DNA of 45,399 nt from an uncultured Bacteroidota bacterium (GCA_903883965.1 CAISCU010000017.1:1-45399); one strand, 5' to 3'; positions 8,323 to 17,064 are shown, counted from the first letter of the stretch. Notes: generated by a model not told the origin, from the letters alone. Numbers and translations are program-made.

Positions 8323-9009
8323 TTATTTTGTTTCAGGTTTGTTTTTCAACAACACATCGTCAATCATTCCGTATGCTTTGGCTTCTGCAGCAATCATCCA
8401 GTAATCTCTGTCACTGTCTGCTTCAACTTTGTCGAAAGGCTGTCCACTGTGTACTGAAAGAATTTCATACAATTCCTTCTTTAGTTTTTGAATTTCACGT
8501 GCTGTAATTTCAATATCTGAAGCTTGTCCTTGAGCTCCACCAAGAGGTTGGTGAATCATAACTCTGGCATGCGGCAATGCAGAACGTTTTCCTTTTTCTC
8601 CTGCGCACAACAAAACCGCAGCCATTGATGCTGCTAATCCTGTACATATAGTTGCTACATGTGGGTTTACCCATTGCATGGTGTCATAAATGCCCAATCC
8701 TGCATAAACAGAGCCTCCTGGGCTGTTGATGTACATTTGAATGTCTCTTCTGGCATCCATAGAATCTAGAAACAACAATTGTGCTTGAATAATATTGGCC
8801 ACATAGTCATCTATAGGCATGCCCATGAAAATAATTCTGTCTGCCATTAATCGAGAGAAAACGTCAATTTCTCTGAAGTTCATCGGCCTTTCTTCAATCA
8901 CAGTTCTTGTCATGTTTTCCATTGAACTTTCAATGTAGGCATCAACTTTTATGCTGCTAAATCCTTTGTGCTTAATCGCGTAATTGCGAAATTCATTTCC
9001 TATATTCAT
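8323..9009 (-). CDS. clpP: ATP-dependent Clp protease proteolytic subunit ClpP
   Basis: A 228-residue serine peptidase that forms the tetradecameric proteolytic chamber used by ClpX. The catalytic triad is visible: S128 in GLAASMA, H153 in MIHQPLGG and D202 in [16 protein letters not shown] (95-104) is the substrate-binding strand. The N-terminal extension of about 30 residues before the conserved start of the fold is somewhat longer than in E. coli and may be a propeptide. It lies between tig upstream and clpX downstream, the classical arrangement, but each gene here is closed by its own hairpin terminator. A weak -7-like box (TACTTTTA, minus strand) lies at 9035-9042. Confidence 0.97.
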   Translation of the reverse strand: MNIGNEFRNYAIKHKGFSSIKVDAYIESSMENMTRTVIEERPMNFREIDVFSRLMADRIIFMGMPIDDYVANIIQAQLLFLDSMDARRDIQMYINSPGGSVYAGLGIYDTMQWVNPHVATICTGLAASMAAVLLCAGEKGKRSALPHARVMIHQPLGGAQGQASDIEITAREIQKLKKELYEILSVHSGQPFDKVEADSDRDYWMIAAEAKAYGMIDDVLLKNKPETK

Positions 9010-9107
9010 GTTAATTCTGTTTTTTCTTTGTGCTTAAAAGTACTCATTTGCTTTAAATAAATTGGTGCAAATGCGTTAATTTTTTTTCGATTGGAAAATG
9101 AGGTCCT

Positions 9108-9135
9108 AAAAAAAAGCCCAACAAGTTGGGCTTTT
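9108..9135 (-). terminator. Rho-independent terminator after tig
   Basis: An 11-bp perfect stem (AAAAGCCCAAC / GTTGGGCTTTT, 9112-9122 and 9125-9135) with a 2-nt loop. On the minus strand it is followed by eight T. It starts 4 nt beyond the tig stop codon. Confidence 0.93.
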
Positions 9136-9139
9136 AAAA

Positions 9140-10564
9140 TTAGTTGTTTTCAAATTCAGCTTCTTCGTGGTCTTCACTATGATCATGGTCATGGTGATGT
9201 TTGTGGTTATGTGCTGTAATGATTTGATTGAACTCTTCTACACTCACTTCTTTTACATCTTTGGTGATGGTGTTTAACAAGAATTCATTTACTTTCTTTC
9301 TTGCAGCAACATTGATCATTCTGCTTCTGAACTCTTCTTTTTGAAGTTGTGGTTCAATAATGCTATTTAAAATATCATCGCTTAAGTTGCCCATATTGTA
9401 TCCACCAAACATTTGCATGGTGTATGATTTTGCTGCAGCTTTGATATCGTTTTCGTCTATTTTGATGTTGTTTGAAACCAATATTTTTTCTTCCAATAAA
9501 TGGTTTCTCAAGTAGTTGGCTTCTGGTAGGAAGGCTGTATCTACATTAGAAGCGTTGAATTTTTCAGGATGTCTGTCCAATAACCATCTTTTTAAGAATG
9601 CTTCAGGTAATTGAATATTGTGTTTGGTAACCAAACTGTCAAACAATTCGTGCTCCAACAAATGATCGGCTTGTTGGGTAAAGTAGGCTGCAATCTCTTC
9701 TTTAATTTTAGCTTGTAATTCTTCTATGCTCTTAACAGTGTCTTTCCCGTATACTTTGTCAAAGAATTCTTGGTTCATTTCAGCCGCAGTGGTCCTTTTG
9801 ATTTGATTCAAAGTAAGACTGAAAGTTTGGTTCAAATCAGCAATGCCTGGTTTAGGAATGTTCAATGCATGACTCATTTCTTGTTCATCGTTGTTAAACA
9901 AGGTAAATACATTCACTTGAATACTGCCTTCTTTCTTTAATTTTAAGATTTCAGCTTTCAAGTCAGCATCTTTAATGGTGTTCAATGCCAATGGAACAGA
10001 TGGAGCTGATGCACCATTTTCCAATATTTCAGATTGTTCGTTTAATTCAGTTAATGTAACGTAAACCAAGTCGTTTTCTTCCATTTGGTCTACATCGGTT
10101 AAAACGCCCATTTGTTTTTTGAGTCTGTCAATTTCATCATTTACCATGGTTTCGGTAACTTGTACTGAAATGTATGGGTATTTGTCAGAGCTGCTGATAT
10201 TTAAATCAAATTCAGGAGCCAAGCCAATATCAAATGAGAAAGTATAAGAACTGGTTTTAGTCAATTCATCTATTTTGGTGTCTTCAGTCATTACTGGCTG
10301 ACCCAAAATATGTAATTTGTGTTCGTCTATGTAATCAAACAATGCTTTGCTGGCAAAACCATTTACTTCTTCTAAAAGTAAACTTTGGCCTACCATTTTC
10401 TCAACCACGCCTTTAGGTGCTTGTCCAGCTCTGAAACCGGGTATGTTAGCTTTTTTGCCGTAGTCTTTTAGCTTTTTTTCGTAAGAAGGTAAGAAGTCGT
10501 TAGGCTCAATTGAAACTGAAATGGTACCATTCAGTTCATCTTTTTTGTCAAATGTTAAATTCAT
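9140..10564 (-). CDS. tig: Trigger factor, ribosome-associated chaperone
   Basis: A 474-residue trigger factor that binds nascent chains at the ribosome exit tunnel. The ribosome-binding signature is present as GFRAGQAP (43-50), where most homologues have a Lys at the Gln position. The middle domain, where the FKBP-type PPIase should be, lacks recognisable catalytic motifs and looks degenerate. The C-terminal chaperone domain is normal in length. The last 23 residues (452-474) form a His/Asp/Glu-rich tail with eight His, absent from typical trigger factors. The open frame extends 19 codons upstream, but that extension is the translated tRNA-Leu, so the start is 10564. It lies 18 nt downstream of tRNA-Leu and probably uses the same promoter. 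Confidence 0.95.
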   Translation of the reverse strand: MNLTFDKKDELNGTISVSIEPNDFLPSYEKKLKDYGKKANIPGFRAGQAPKGVVEKMVGQSLLLEEVNGFASKALFDYIDEHKLHILGQPVMTEDTKIDELTKTSSYTFSFDIGLAPEFDLNISSSDKYPYISVQVTETMVNDEIDRLKKQMGVLTDVDQMEENDLVYVTLTELNEQSEILENGASAPSVPLALNTIKDADLKAEILKLKKEGSIQVNVFTLFNNDEQEMSHALNIPKPGIADLNQTFSLTLNQIKRTTAAEMNQEFFDKVYGKDTVKSIEELQAKIKEEIAAYFTQQADHLLEHELFDSLVTKHNIQLPEAFLKRWLLDRHPEKFNASNVDTAFLPEANYLRNHLLEEKILVSNNIKIDENDIKAAAKSYTMQMFGGYNMGNLSDDILNSIIEPQLQKEEFRSRMINVAARKKVNEFLLNTITKDVKEVSVEEFNQIITAHNHKHHHDHDHSEDHEEAEFENN

Positions 10565-10582
10565 GCTGATTAAAAAAAATCG

Positions 10583-10664
10583 TGCGGATGGAGGGACTCG
10601 AACCCCCACGCCTTTCGGCACCAGATCCTAAGTCTGGCACGGCTACCAATTACGCCACATCCGC
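10583..10664 (-). tRNA. tRNA-Leu (anticodon UAG)
   Basis: An 82-nt tRNA. The 7-bp acceptor is perfect (GCGGATG/CATCCGC), with discriminator A and no encoded CCA. The anticodon stem is CCAGA/TCTGG around loop CTTAGGA, giving anticodon TAG (at 10628-10630 on the plus strand), which reads CUA. There is a long variable arm (GCC...GGC) as expected for tRNA-Leu, and the T loop is TTCGAGT. Its own promoter lies at 10706-10736. The tig ATG follows 18 nt after the 3' end. Confidence 0.97.
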
Positions 10665-10689
10665 AGTTGTTGTTAAAGAACTATTTTAT

Positions 10690-10702
10690 TCCGTAAAACG
10701 GA
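10690..10702. other. Short inverted repeat between promoter and tRNA-Leu
   Basis: TCCGT-AAA-ACGGA is a perfect 5-bp inverted repeat just downstream of the predicted -7 box and inside the tRNA 5' leader. It could be a small hairpin in the precursor; function unknown. Confidence 0.3.
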
Positions 10703-10705
10703 CTG

Positions 10706-10736
10706 CAAATGTATGCTTATTTGAACGAATTCCAAA
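10706..10736 (-). promoter_or_regulatory. Promoter of tRNA-Leu and tig
   Basis: On the minus strand TTTG (10733-10736), exactly 19 nt, then TACATTTG (10706-10713): a complete match to the Bacteroidota consensus TTTG-N19-TAnnTTTG. It is the best promoter in the window and lies 41 nt before the tRNA 5' end. Confidence 0.82.
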
Positions 10737-10826
10737 TTCTTATGCATAAATCCCTTAGAACTTATTTTTTAACACAACAAAATAAAAAAAAATCAAGCCA
10801 TATCTCGGCATCATCCCTGCTTTTAG

Positions 10827-10834
10827 TAGCTTTG
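10827..10834 (+). promoter_or_regulatory. -7 box of the rel/spoT gene
   Basis: TAGCTTTG is an exact TAnnTTTG match ending 23 nt before the ATG. No good TTTG lies at -33. The predicted start site falls at about 10838, at the foot of a 7-bp inverted repeat (10837-10843 and 10853-10859) that covers the start codon. Confidence 0.5.
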
Positions 10835-10857
10835 TAATGCATTAAAATTGCAAATGC

Positions 10858-13068
10858 ATGGAACTAAGCCAAATAGATATAGAATCAGAAAATAAATTAA
10901 TTGTAAAGCAATATAGGGCCTTGCTCAGAAGTATCAAGCGTACACTTACTTCACAAGATCGAAAAAAAATCAGAGAAGCTTTTGACCTGTCTTTGAATGC
11001 GCATAAAAACATGCGAAGAAAAAGTGGGGAGCCCTATATTTTACATCCATTGGCGGTTGCACAAATTTGTACCGAAGAAATTGGATTAGGAGTTACTTCC
11101 GTTATTAGTGCTTTATTACACGATACCGTAGAAGATACAGACATAACTTTAGAGCTGATTAAACTCAAATTTGGCGAAAAAGTCATGCGTATTATTGACG
11201 GACTTACCAAAATATCAGGGGTTTTTGACCAGCCTGATAGAAGCGCCCAAGCCGAAAATTTCAAAAAAATGCTACTGACCCTGGGCGATGATGTGCGTGT
11301 GATCCTCATTAAATTGGCAGACCGCTTGCACAATATGAGAACCCTCGATTCCATGTCAGGTAAATCTCAATTGAAAATAGCATCTGAAACCGCATACGTT
11401 TATGGGCCATTGGCACACCGTTTAGGGTTGTACGCCATTAAAACAGAGCTAGAAGATTTGTCTACCAAATACCTCGAATCTGACAGGTACAATTTTGTAA
11501 AAAAGAAACTCAACGAAACCAAAAGCCAACGCAATAAGTACATCAAGCAATTTATTGAGCCATTGGTAGAAGATATTGACCATGCTGGATTAAGCTATGA
11601 GATTAAAGGAAGGCCTAAAAGCATTCATTCTATCCTCACTAAAATGAATAAACAAAACATTCCTTTTGAAGAGGTATACGATTTGTTTGCCATTCGAATC
11701 ATTGTTGATTCCCCTTTTGAATTGGAAAAAAGTGATTGTTGGAAAGTTTACTCTGTAGTAACAGATCATTACATGCCAAATCCTGATAGGCTAAGAGATT
11801 GGGTAAGTACGCCAAAGGCCAATGGTTATGAAAGTTTGCATACAACTGTTATGGGGCCAAAGGGAAGGTGGGTTGAGGTGCAAATCCGAAGCAAAAGAAT
11901 GGACGAAATTGCCGAAAAAGGTTTTGCGGCCCATTGGAAATACAAAGACAATGCACAGGCTGCAGACAATGGCTTGGAAAATTGGTTGTTGAAAGTTCGC
12001 GAAATTTTAGAAAATCCAGATGCCAATGCATTGGAGTTTTTAGACGATTTTAAACTGGCATTGTATACAGATGAAATTTTTGTTTTTACTCCCAAAGGCG
12101 ATTTAAAAAAATTACCAATGGATGCCACCATCCTTGATTTTGCATTCGAAATTCACAGTGATTTGGGCCTGAGATGCATTGGTGCCAAGCTCAATAACAA
12201 ATTGGTTCCAATTAACCACAAATTGAGTAATGGCGATCAAGTAGAAATTTTAACAAGTGCTAAACAAAATCCAAACGAAGATTGGATGCAGTTTTTGGTT
12301 ACAGCAAAAGCCAAAGCCAAAGTGCGCGATTATTTTAAACAATTGAGACTGAGTTCTGCTTCTATGGGCAAAGAAATGCTTGAACGCAAGTTCAAAAATG
12401 CCAAATTGCCATTTACTTCAGAGGCTTTACAAGCTTTAACGAGGTATTTTAAATTGAAAGCTGTTACAGATTTGTATTATTTAATAGCCACAGATAAAAT
12501 TGACCGCACCAAAATTGACATTGCAGAAATTTTATTGATGGAAGCGGCAAAATCAACTGAAGTGCCGGTTCAGCTCAAACATAAGAATACCAAAACACTT
12601 GCCAATGATGCGGTGGTATTGGGAGAGAATGAACAAGATTTGCCGTATGCATTTTCAGTTTGTTGCAACCCCATTCCAGGAGATGAAATATTTGGTTTTG
12701 TAACAGTAGGAGAGGGCGTTAAAATTCACAGAACCAATTGTTCTAATGCCTTGAGCTTAATGAGCAATTATGGGTACCGTATAATCAAGGCAAAATGGGC
12801 CGATGATTCCTTCAACAAAGGCAAAGCATTCTTAACCTCAATCAAAGTTTCGGGTATAGATAGTGTAGGTATTGTGAGTATCATTACAGACATCATTTCA
12901 AAGCAGTTAAAAATAAATATGCGCTCTATTTCAATCAGTTCTAATGAGGGTATGTTTGAAGGCTCTGTATTTTTGGAAGTACACGATACCCAGCAATTGG
13001 AAAATATCATGACAGCCATAAAGGCCGCAAGTCCCTTGATCAGTGTAAGTAGGGTAGATTTAAATTAA
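10858..13068 (+). CDS. rsh: Bifunctional (p)ppGpp synthetase/hydrolase, RelA/SpoT homologue
   Basis: A 736-residue cytoplasmic stringent response enzyme that makes and degrades (p)ppGpp. The HD hydrolase domain (about 45-200) has intact metal ligands: H63, H88-D89 in LLHDTVEDT, and D155 in LADRLHN, so hydrolase activity is expected. The synthetase domain (about 235-370) has GRPKSI, YDLFAIRI, NGYESLHT and EVQIRS. TGS follows at about 400-460 (EIFVFTPKG), then a helical/zinc-finger-type region with CCNPIPGD near 606, and a C-terminal ACT domain (about 665-736). It is transcribed divergently from tRNA-Leu. The start codon lies within a potential hairpin at the 5' end of the mRNA. Confidence 0.95.
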   Translation: MELSQIDIESENKLIVKQYRALLRSIKRTLTSQDRKKIREAFDLSLNAHKNMRRKSGEPYILHPLAVAQICTEEIGLGVTSVISALLHDTVEDTDITLELIKLKFGEKVMRIIDGLTKISGVFDQPDRSAQAENFKKMLLTLGDDVRVILIKLADRLHNMRTLDSMSGKSQLKIASETAYVYGPLAHRLGLYAIKTELEDLSTKYLESDRYNFVKKKLNETKSQRNKYIKQFIEPLVEDIDHAGLSYEIKGRPKSIHSILTKMNKQNIPFEEVYDLFAIRIIVDSPFELEKSDCWKVYSVVTDHYMPNPDRLRDWVSTPKANGYESLHTTVMGPKGRWVEVQIRSKRMDEIAEKGFAAHWKYKDNAQAADNGLENWLLKVREILENPDANALEFLDDFKLALYTDEIFVFTPKGDLKKLPMDATILDFAFEIHSDLGLRCIGAKLNNKLVPINHKLSNGDQVEILTSAKQNPNEDWMQFLVTAKAKAKVRDYFKQLRLSSASMGKEMLERKFKNAKLPFTSEALQALTRYFKLKAVTDLYYLIATDKIDRTKIDIAEILLMEAAKSTEVPVQLKHKNTKTLANDAVVLGENEQDLPYAFSVCCNPIPGDEIFGFVTVGEGVKIHRTNCSNALSLMSNYGYRIIKAKWADDSFNKGKAFLTSIKVSGIDSVGIVSIITDIISKQLKINMRSISISSNEGMFEGSVFLEVHDTQQLENIMTAIKAASPLISVSRVDLN

Positions 13069-13134
13069 ATTGGATTCAGAATCAGCAGGTTGATTAAAAT
13101 TTGATTTTCATTTTTTCATTCATTCTGCATGACC

Positions 13135-13142
13135 TATCTTCG
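13135..13142 (+). promoter_or_regulatory. Candidate -7 box for the Fur-family gene and purA
   Basis: TATCTTCG matches seven of eight positions of TAnnTTTG. Transcription from it would start near 13146, which favours the ATG at 13160 over the upstream GTG at 13142. Confidence 0.35.
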
Positions 13143-13159
13143 TGCCTTTCATACAATTC

Positions 13160-13654
13160 ATGCAAACATTGCCCGGACCATCAGATGCCATAAAAGAGGA
13201 AGTACGACAAAAATTTGTGGAATTTCTTGAGCTTCATCAGCAACGTAAAACCCCTGAAAGGTTTGCCATACTCGATGAAATTTATTCTAACAAAGAACAT
13301 TTTGATGTGGAGACTTTGTTTGAGCACATGAAAAATAGAAATTATAGGGTTAGCAGAGCAACAGTTTACAACACCCTCGATTTGTTATTGGATTGTGGCT
13401 TAGTAATCAAACATCAATTTGGTAGAAATATATCTAGGTATGAAAAAGCCTATGGTTTTAGGCAGCACGATCATTTAATATGCAATGCATGCAATGAGGT
13501 CAGGGAATTCTGTGATCCAAGAATTCAACAAATAAAAGACACCATTGGTGACTTGATGAATTTCGAAATCACGAACCATTCATTGTACTTATTTGGAAAT
13601 CCACAATTAAACAGCGAAGGCGAGTGTATAGCTTGCCAAAAAAATATAAAATAA
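13160..13654 (+). CDS. Fur family transcriptional regulator
   Basis: A 164-residue metal- or peroxide-sensing repressor. The N-terminal winged helix contains the recognition-helix segment VSRATVYNTLDLLLDCGLV. The dimerisation half has the metal-site pattern QHDHLIC and two CxxC pairs (CNAC and CIAC) that form the structural zinc site of many Fur/PerR/Zur proteins. Sequence alone does not tell Fur, PerR and Zur apart. The open frame can start at GTG 13142, adding six residues; I chose ATG 13160 because a -7-like box overlaps the GTG. purA starts one base after its stop codon, so the two genes are almost certainly co-transcribed. Confidence 0.88.
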   Translation: MQTLPGPSDAIKEEVRQKFVEFLELHQQRKTPERFAILDEIYSNKEHFDVETLFEHMKNRNYRVSRATVYNTLDLLLDCGLVIKHQFGRNISRYEKAYGFRQHDHLICNACNEVREFCDPRIQQIKDTIGDLMNFEITNHSLYLFGNPQLNSEGECIACQKNIK

Positions 13655-13655
13655 T

Positions 13656-14918
13656 ATGGTAGATGTAGTTTTGGGGCTTCAGTGGGGAGACGAAGGAAAA
13701 GGTAAAATTGTAGATGTATTGACACCGCAATACGATGTAGTTGCTAGGTTTCAGGGTGGTCCAAATGCAGGGCATTCATTGGAGTTTGGGGGTAATAAAT
13801 ATGTTTTAAATACCATTCCATCAGGAATTTTTCATGAGCATTGTATCAATATTATAGGCAATGGTGTGGTGGTAGATCCTGTGCAATTGAAAAAAGAAAT
13901 TGAAAAAGCACAAACCACGGGTATAGACATTCATAAGAACTTATATATTTCAGAAAAAGCCCATTTAATTTTGCCTACACATAGGTTGGTAGACGCGGCA
14001 TCTGAAGCTAAAAAAGGTGAACACAAAGTTGGTTCAACACTCAGAGGAATCAGCCCTACATATCAAGATAAAATTGGAAGAAGTGGTTTAAGAGTAGGCG
14101 ATATTTTAAGTCCAATTTTTAAAGAGAAGTACACCAATGCAACAGCCATTCATTGCACTTTACTTGATTCATTAAATTTTGAATACAATTTAAGCGAACA
14201 TGAACCTGCATTTTTTGAAGCAGTTGAATTCCTAAAAACTTTTAAAATCATCAACAGTGAATATTACATCAATGAGTTAATTGCTCAAGGTAAAAAAATA
14301 TTGGCTGAGGGTGCTCAAGGAACCTTATTAGACATTGATTTTGGGTCATATCCATTTGTAACTTCTTCGAATACCATAACTGGCGGTGCTTGTGTTGGAT
14401 TAGGAATTGCACCTCAACACATTCAAAAAGTATATGGTATTTTTAAAGCCTATTGTACCAGAGTTGGTAATGGTCCGTTTCCTACAGAACAAGAAAATGA
14501 AACCGGTGAAAAGTTGAGGAAACTAGGTCATGAATTTGGCGCAACTACAGGTAGGCCAAGAAGAACTGGTTGGTTAGATTTGCCTAGTTTAAAATATGCA
14601 ATCATGTTAAATGGGGTAACCGATTTAATCTGCACCAAATCAGACGTGTTGAGCGGATTTGAAGAGGTGTTGGTTTGTGATGCCTATCAGTTAAACGGTA
14701 CTACCATACAGCAAATTCCTTTTGGAATTCAAGATTATACCATTGATCCAGTTTACAGTAAATTTGAAGGCTGGCAAGGAGATTTGAGCAAGATGAGAAC
14801 GTACACTGAATTGCCTGAAACTTTTAAAAAATATATGAATTATGTTGAAGCTCAGATTGGTGTTCCTGTGAATGTGATCTCAGTTGGTCCAGACAGAGAA
14901 GAAACCATTCTGAAGTAA
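13656..14918 (+). CDS. purA: Adenylosuccinate synthetase
   Basis: A 420-residue enzyme joining IMP and aspartate with GTP to give adenylosuccinate, the first committed step to AMP. The GTP-binding opening LQWGDEGKGK (8-17) is diagnostic. Further matches are GGPNAGHS near 39, IGNGVVVDP near 68, GAQGTLLDID near 220, TRVGNGPFPTE near 267 and TTGRPRRTGW near 293. It lies one base downstream of the Fur-family gene. Its TAA stop is followed immediately by the TTA (TAA on the other strand) of convergent pdxJ, with no spacer and no terminator. Confidence 0.97.
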   Translation: MVDVVLGLQWGDEGKGKIVDVLTPQYDVVARFQGGPNAGHSLEFGGNKYVLNTIPSGIFHEHCINIIGNGVVVDPVQLKKEIEKAQTTGIDIHKNLYISEKAHLILPTHRLVDAASEAKKGEHKVGSTLRGISPTYQDKIGRSGLRVGDILSPIFKEKYTNATAIHCTLLDSLNFEYNLSEHEPAFFEAVEFLKTFKIINSEYYINELIAQGKKILAEGAQGTLLDIDFGSYPFVTSSNTITGGACVGLGIAPQHIQKVYGIFKAYCTRVGNGPFPTEQENETGEKLRKLGHEFGATTGRPRRTGWLDLPSLKYAIMLNGVTDLICTKSDVLSGFEEVLVCDAYQLNGTTIQQIPFGIQDYTIDPVYSKFEGWQGDLSKMRTYTELPETFKKYMNYVEAQIGVPVNVISVGPDREETILK

Positions 14919-15644
14919 TTACAACAAAGCTCTTTTGTATTGTTGAATGGTGTTTTCCCATCCAAACAGGAGAGCGTCGCATACAAGCGCATGTCCTATA
15001 GAAACTTCCATCAATTGGGGAATTTCGCCTTTTAAATAGCTCAAGTTTTCTAAGTTCAAATCATGCCCAGCATTGATTCCTATACCTATTTCGGTGGCAA
15101 ATTGTGCCGCTTTGATATAAGGTGCTATTGCATTTGCTCTATGGGCGTTGAATCCACTCGCATAGGCTTCTGTATAGAGTTCAATCCTATCGGCTCCAGC
15201 TTTTTTGGCGCCTTCTATGTGCTTGATTTCGGGGTCCACAAAAACAGAAGTACGAATGCCCTTTGACTGAAACAGTTGAATGGTATCTCCTAAAAAATGC
15301 TGGTGTTGTATGGTATCCCAACCATGGTCGCTGGTTAATTGATTTTGATTGTCGGGTACAAGAGTTACCTGATGTGGTTGATTGGCCAATACCAATTCAA
15401 TAAACTTAGCTTCCATAGGATTGCCTTCTATATTGAATTCTGTTTGCATCGCAGCCTTTAACAATGGAATGTCAGCATACCTGATATGCCTTTCATCGGG
15501 TCTTGGGTGAACAGTAATACCCTCTGCTCCAAATTTTTCAGCCAGTACAGCCATTTCAATTACATTTGGATTGTTTCCTATTCTAGAATTTCTAATCAAG
15601 GCTATTTTATTGATATTGACACTCAGTTTAGTCATGGCATTCAT
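14919..15644 (-). CDS. pdxJ: Pyridoxine 5'-phosphate synthase
   Basis: A 241-residue TIM-barrel enzyme condensing 1-deoxy-xylulose 5-phosphate with 3-amino-2-oxopropyl phosphate to form pyridoxine 5'-phosphate. Motifs: LSVNINKIALIRN at the start, GITVHPRPDERHI near 43-55, and GINAGHDLNLENL near 193. The partner enzyme PdxA is encoded at 24561. Translation may start at 15644 (MNAMTKL) or three codons later at 15635 (MTKL); the second matches most homologues. It lies 30 nt downstream of the ahcY terminator and meets purA tail to tail with zero spacing. Confidence 0.95.
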   Translation of the reverse strand: MNAMTKLSVNINKIALIRNSRIGNNPNVIEMAVLAEKFGAEGITVHPRPDERHIRYADIPLLKAAMQTEFNIEGNPMEAKFIELVLANQPHQVTLVPDNQNQLTSDHGWDTIQHQHFLGDTIQLFQSKGIRTSVFVDPEIKHIEGAKKAGADRIELYTEAYASGFNAHRANAIAPYIKAAQFATEIGIGINAGHDLNLENLSYLKGEIPQLMEVSIGHALVCDALLFGWENTIQQYKRALL

Positions 15645-15675
15645 TGATAAAAAGTTAAGTGAAAGCTTTGTCCAT

Positions 15676-15706
15676 AAAAAAAGCCACCCTGTATGGGTGG
15701 CTTTTT
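15676..15706 (-). terminator. Rho-independent terminator after ahcY
   Basis: A 12-bp perfect stem (AAAAAGCCACCC / GGGTGGCTTTTT, 15678-15689 and 15695-15706) with a 5-nt loop, and T runs on both strands. It begins 14 nt beyond the ahcY stop and precedes pdxJ on the same strand. Confidence 0.93.
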
Positions 15707-15719
15707 AGGGTTTTTAAAA

Positions 15720-17033
15720 TTAGTATCTGTACATTTCTGATTTGAATGGACCTTCTGTTTTTACACCAATGTACTCGGCTTGTTCAGGATCCAATTTGGT
15801 TAATTTTGCACCAATATGGTCTAAGTGTAAAGCAGCCACCTTTTCATCTAAATGTTTAGGCAATACATACACTTTGTTTTCGTAGCTACTGCTATTGGTC
15901 CATAATTCTATTTGAGCCAATGTTTGGTTTGAGAATGAATTACTCATTACAAAACTTGGATGACCCATAGCACAACCTAAGTTCACCAAACGTCCTTCTG
16001 CTAAAACAATGATTTCATTGCCATTTACATTGAACACATCTACTTGAGGTTTGATGGTGTATTTGCTGCTGCCATGATTAGCGTTTAACCAAGCCATGTC
16101 TATTTCATTGTCAAAGTGACCAATGTTACAAACGATAGATTTGTCACGCATTGCTTTGAAATGACGGTCAGTGATGATTTTTACATTACCGGTTGCCGTA
16201 ACAAAAATATTTGCACGTGAACAAGCTTCTTCCATGGTTACAACTTCAAATCCATCCATTGCAGCTTGTAAAGCACAAATTGGGTCAATTTCAGTAACCA
16301 AAACTCTTGCTCCAGCACCTCTCAATGATTCTGCTGATCCTTTACCAACATCACCATAACCTGCAACCACTGCTACTTTACCAGCTAGCATAATGTCAGT
16401 TGCACGACGAATGGCATCAACTAAAGATTCTTTACAACCATATTTGTTATCAAATTTTGATTTGGTAACAGAGTCGTTTACGTTGATTGCAGGAATTGGC
16501 AAGGTACCTTTTCTCATGCGCTCGTACAAGCGGTGAACACCTGTTGTAGTTTCTTCAGATAAACCTTTGATATTGCTTACCAATTCAGGGTATCTATCTA
16601 AAACCATATTGGTTAAATCTCCACCATCATCTAAGATCATGTTCAATCCTTGTCCGCCATCAAATGCAAACAAAGTTTGTTCAATGCACCAATCAAATTC
16701 TTCTTCATTCTGACCTTTCCAAGCATAAACTGGAATACCAGCAGCAGCAATAGCAGCAGCAGCATGGTCTTGAGTAGAAAATATATTGCATGAACTCCAA
16801 GTTACTTCAGCACCTAAGTGTTTCAAAGTTTCAATTAAAACTGCAGTTTGAATGGTCATGTGTAAACAACCAGCAATTCTTGCACCTTTTAAGGGTTGTT
16901 TTGGTCCATATTCTTTACGAATTGACATTAAGCCTGGCATTTCTGCTTCAGCTAATTTGATTTCTTTACGGCCCCACTCGGCAAGCGAGATATCTTTTAC
17001 TTTGTAAGGAAGTTGTGATTTTGCTTCTGACAT
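15720..17033 (-). CDS. ahcY: Adenosylhomocysteinase (S-adenosylhomocysteine hydrolase)
   Basis: A 437-residue NAD-dependent enzyme that splits S-adenosylhomocysteine into homocysteine and adenosine, relieving product inhibition of methyltransferases. The family motifs are strong: [13 protein letters not shown] (56-68), [16 protein letters not shown] (81-96), the NAD-binding [11 protein letters not shown] (224-234), and [12 protein letters not shown] near 306. The C-terminal KSEMYRY is the usual end, whose Lys and Tyr contact NAD of the neighbouring subunit. It is monocistronic: a terminator follows, and a -7 box (TAATTTTG, minus strand) lies 23 nt upstream. No SAH or SAM riboswitch fits in the short leader. 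Confidence 0.98.
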   Translation of the reverse strand: MSEAKSQLPYKVKDISLAEWGRKEIKLAEAEMPGLMSIRKEYGPKQPLKGARIAGCLHMTIQTAVLIETLKHLGAEVTWSSCNIFSTQDHAAAAIAAAGIPVYAWKGQNEEEFDWCIEQTLFAFDGGQGLNMILDDGGDLTNMVLDRYPELVSNIKGLSEETTTGVHRLYERMRKGTLPIPAINVNDSVTKSKFDNKYGCKESLVDAIRRATDIMLAGKVAVVAGYGDVGKGSAESLRGAGARVLVTEIDPICALQAAMDGFEVVTMEEACSRANIFVTATGNVKIITDRHFKAMRDKSIVCNIGHFDNEIDMAWLNANHGSSKYTIKPQVDVFNVNGNEIIVLAEGRLVNLGCAMGHPSFVMSNSFSNQTLAQIELWTNSSSYENKVYVLPKHLDEKVAALHLDHIGAKLTKLDPEQAEYIGVKTEGPFKSEMYRY

Positions 17034-17056
17034 TTCTCTTTAAATTAAATTGGCTT

Positions 17057-17064
17057 CAAAATTA
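17057..17064 (-). promoter_or_regulatory. -7 box of ahcY
   Basis: On the minus strand TAATTTTG, an exact TAnnTTTG match 23 nt before the ahcY ATG. The -33 position (17084-17087) carries TTTT rather than TTTG. Confidence 0.45.

Noticed and set aside
10565-10621. N-terminal extension of the trigger factor frame (begins MPKGVGVRVPPSAR)
   Set aside because: These codons read through tRNA-Leu; the GVGVRVPPSAR pattern is a known artefact of translated tRNA genes. The tig start is 10564.
13142-13159. GTG start for the Fur-family gene
   Set aside because: It overlaps a -7-like box (TATCTTCG), so it is unlikely to be transcribed; ATG 13160 preferred.
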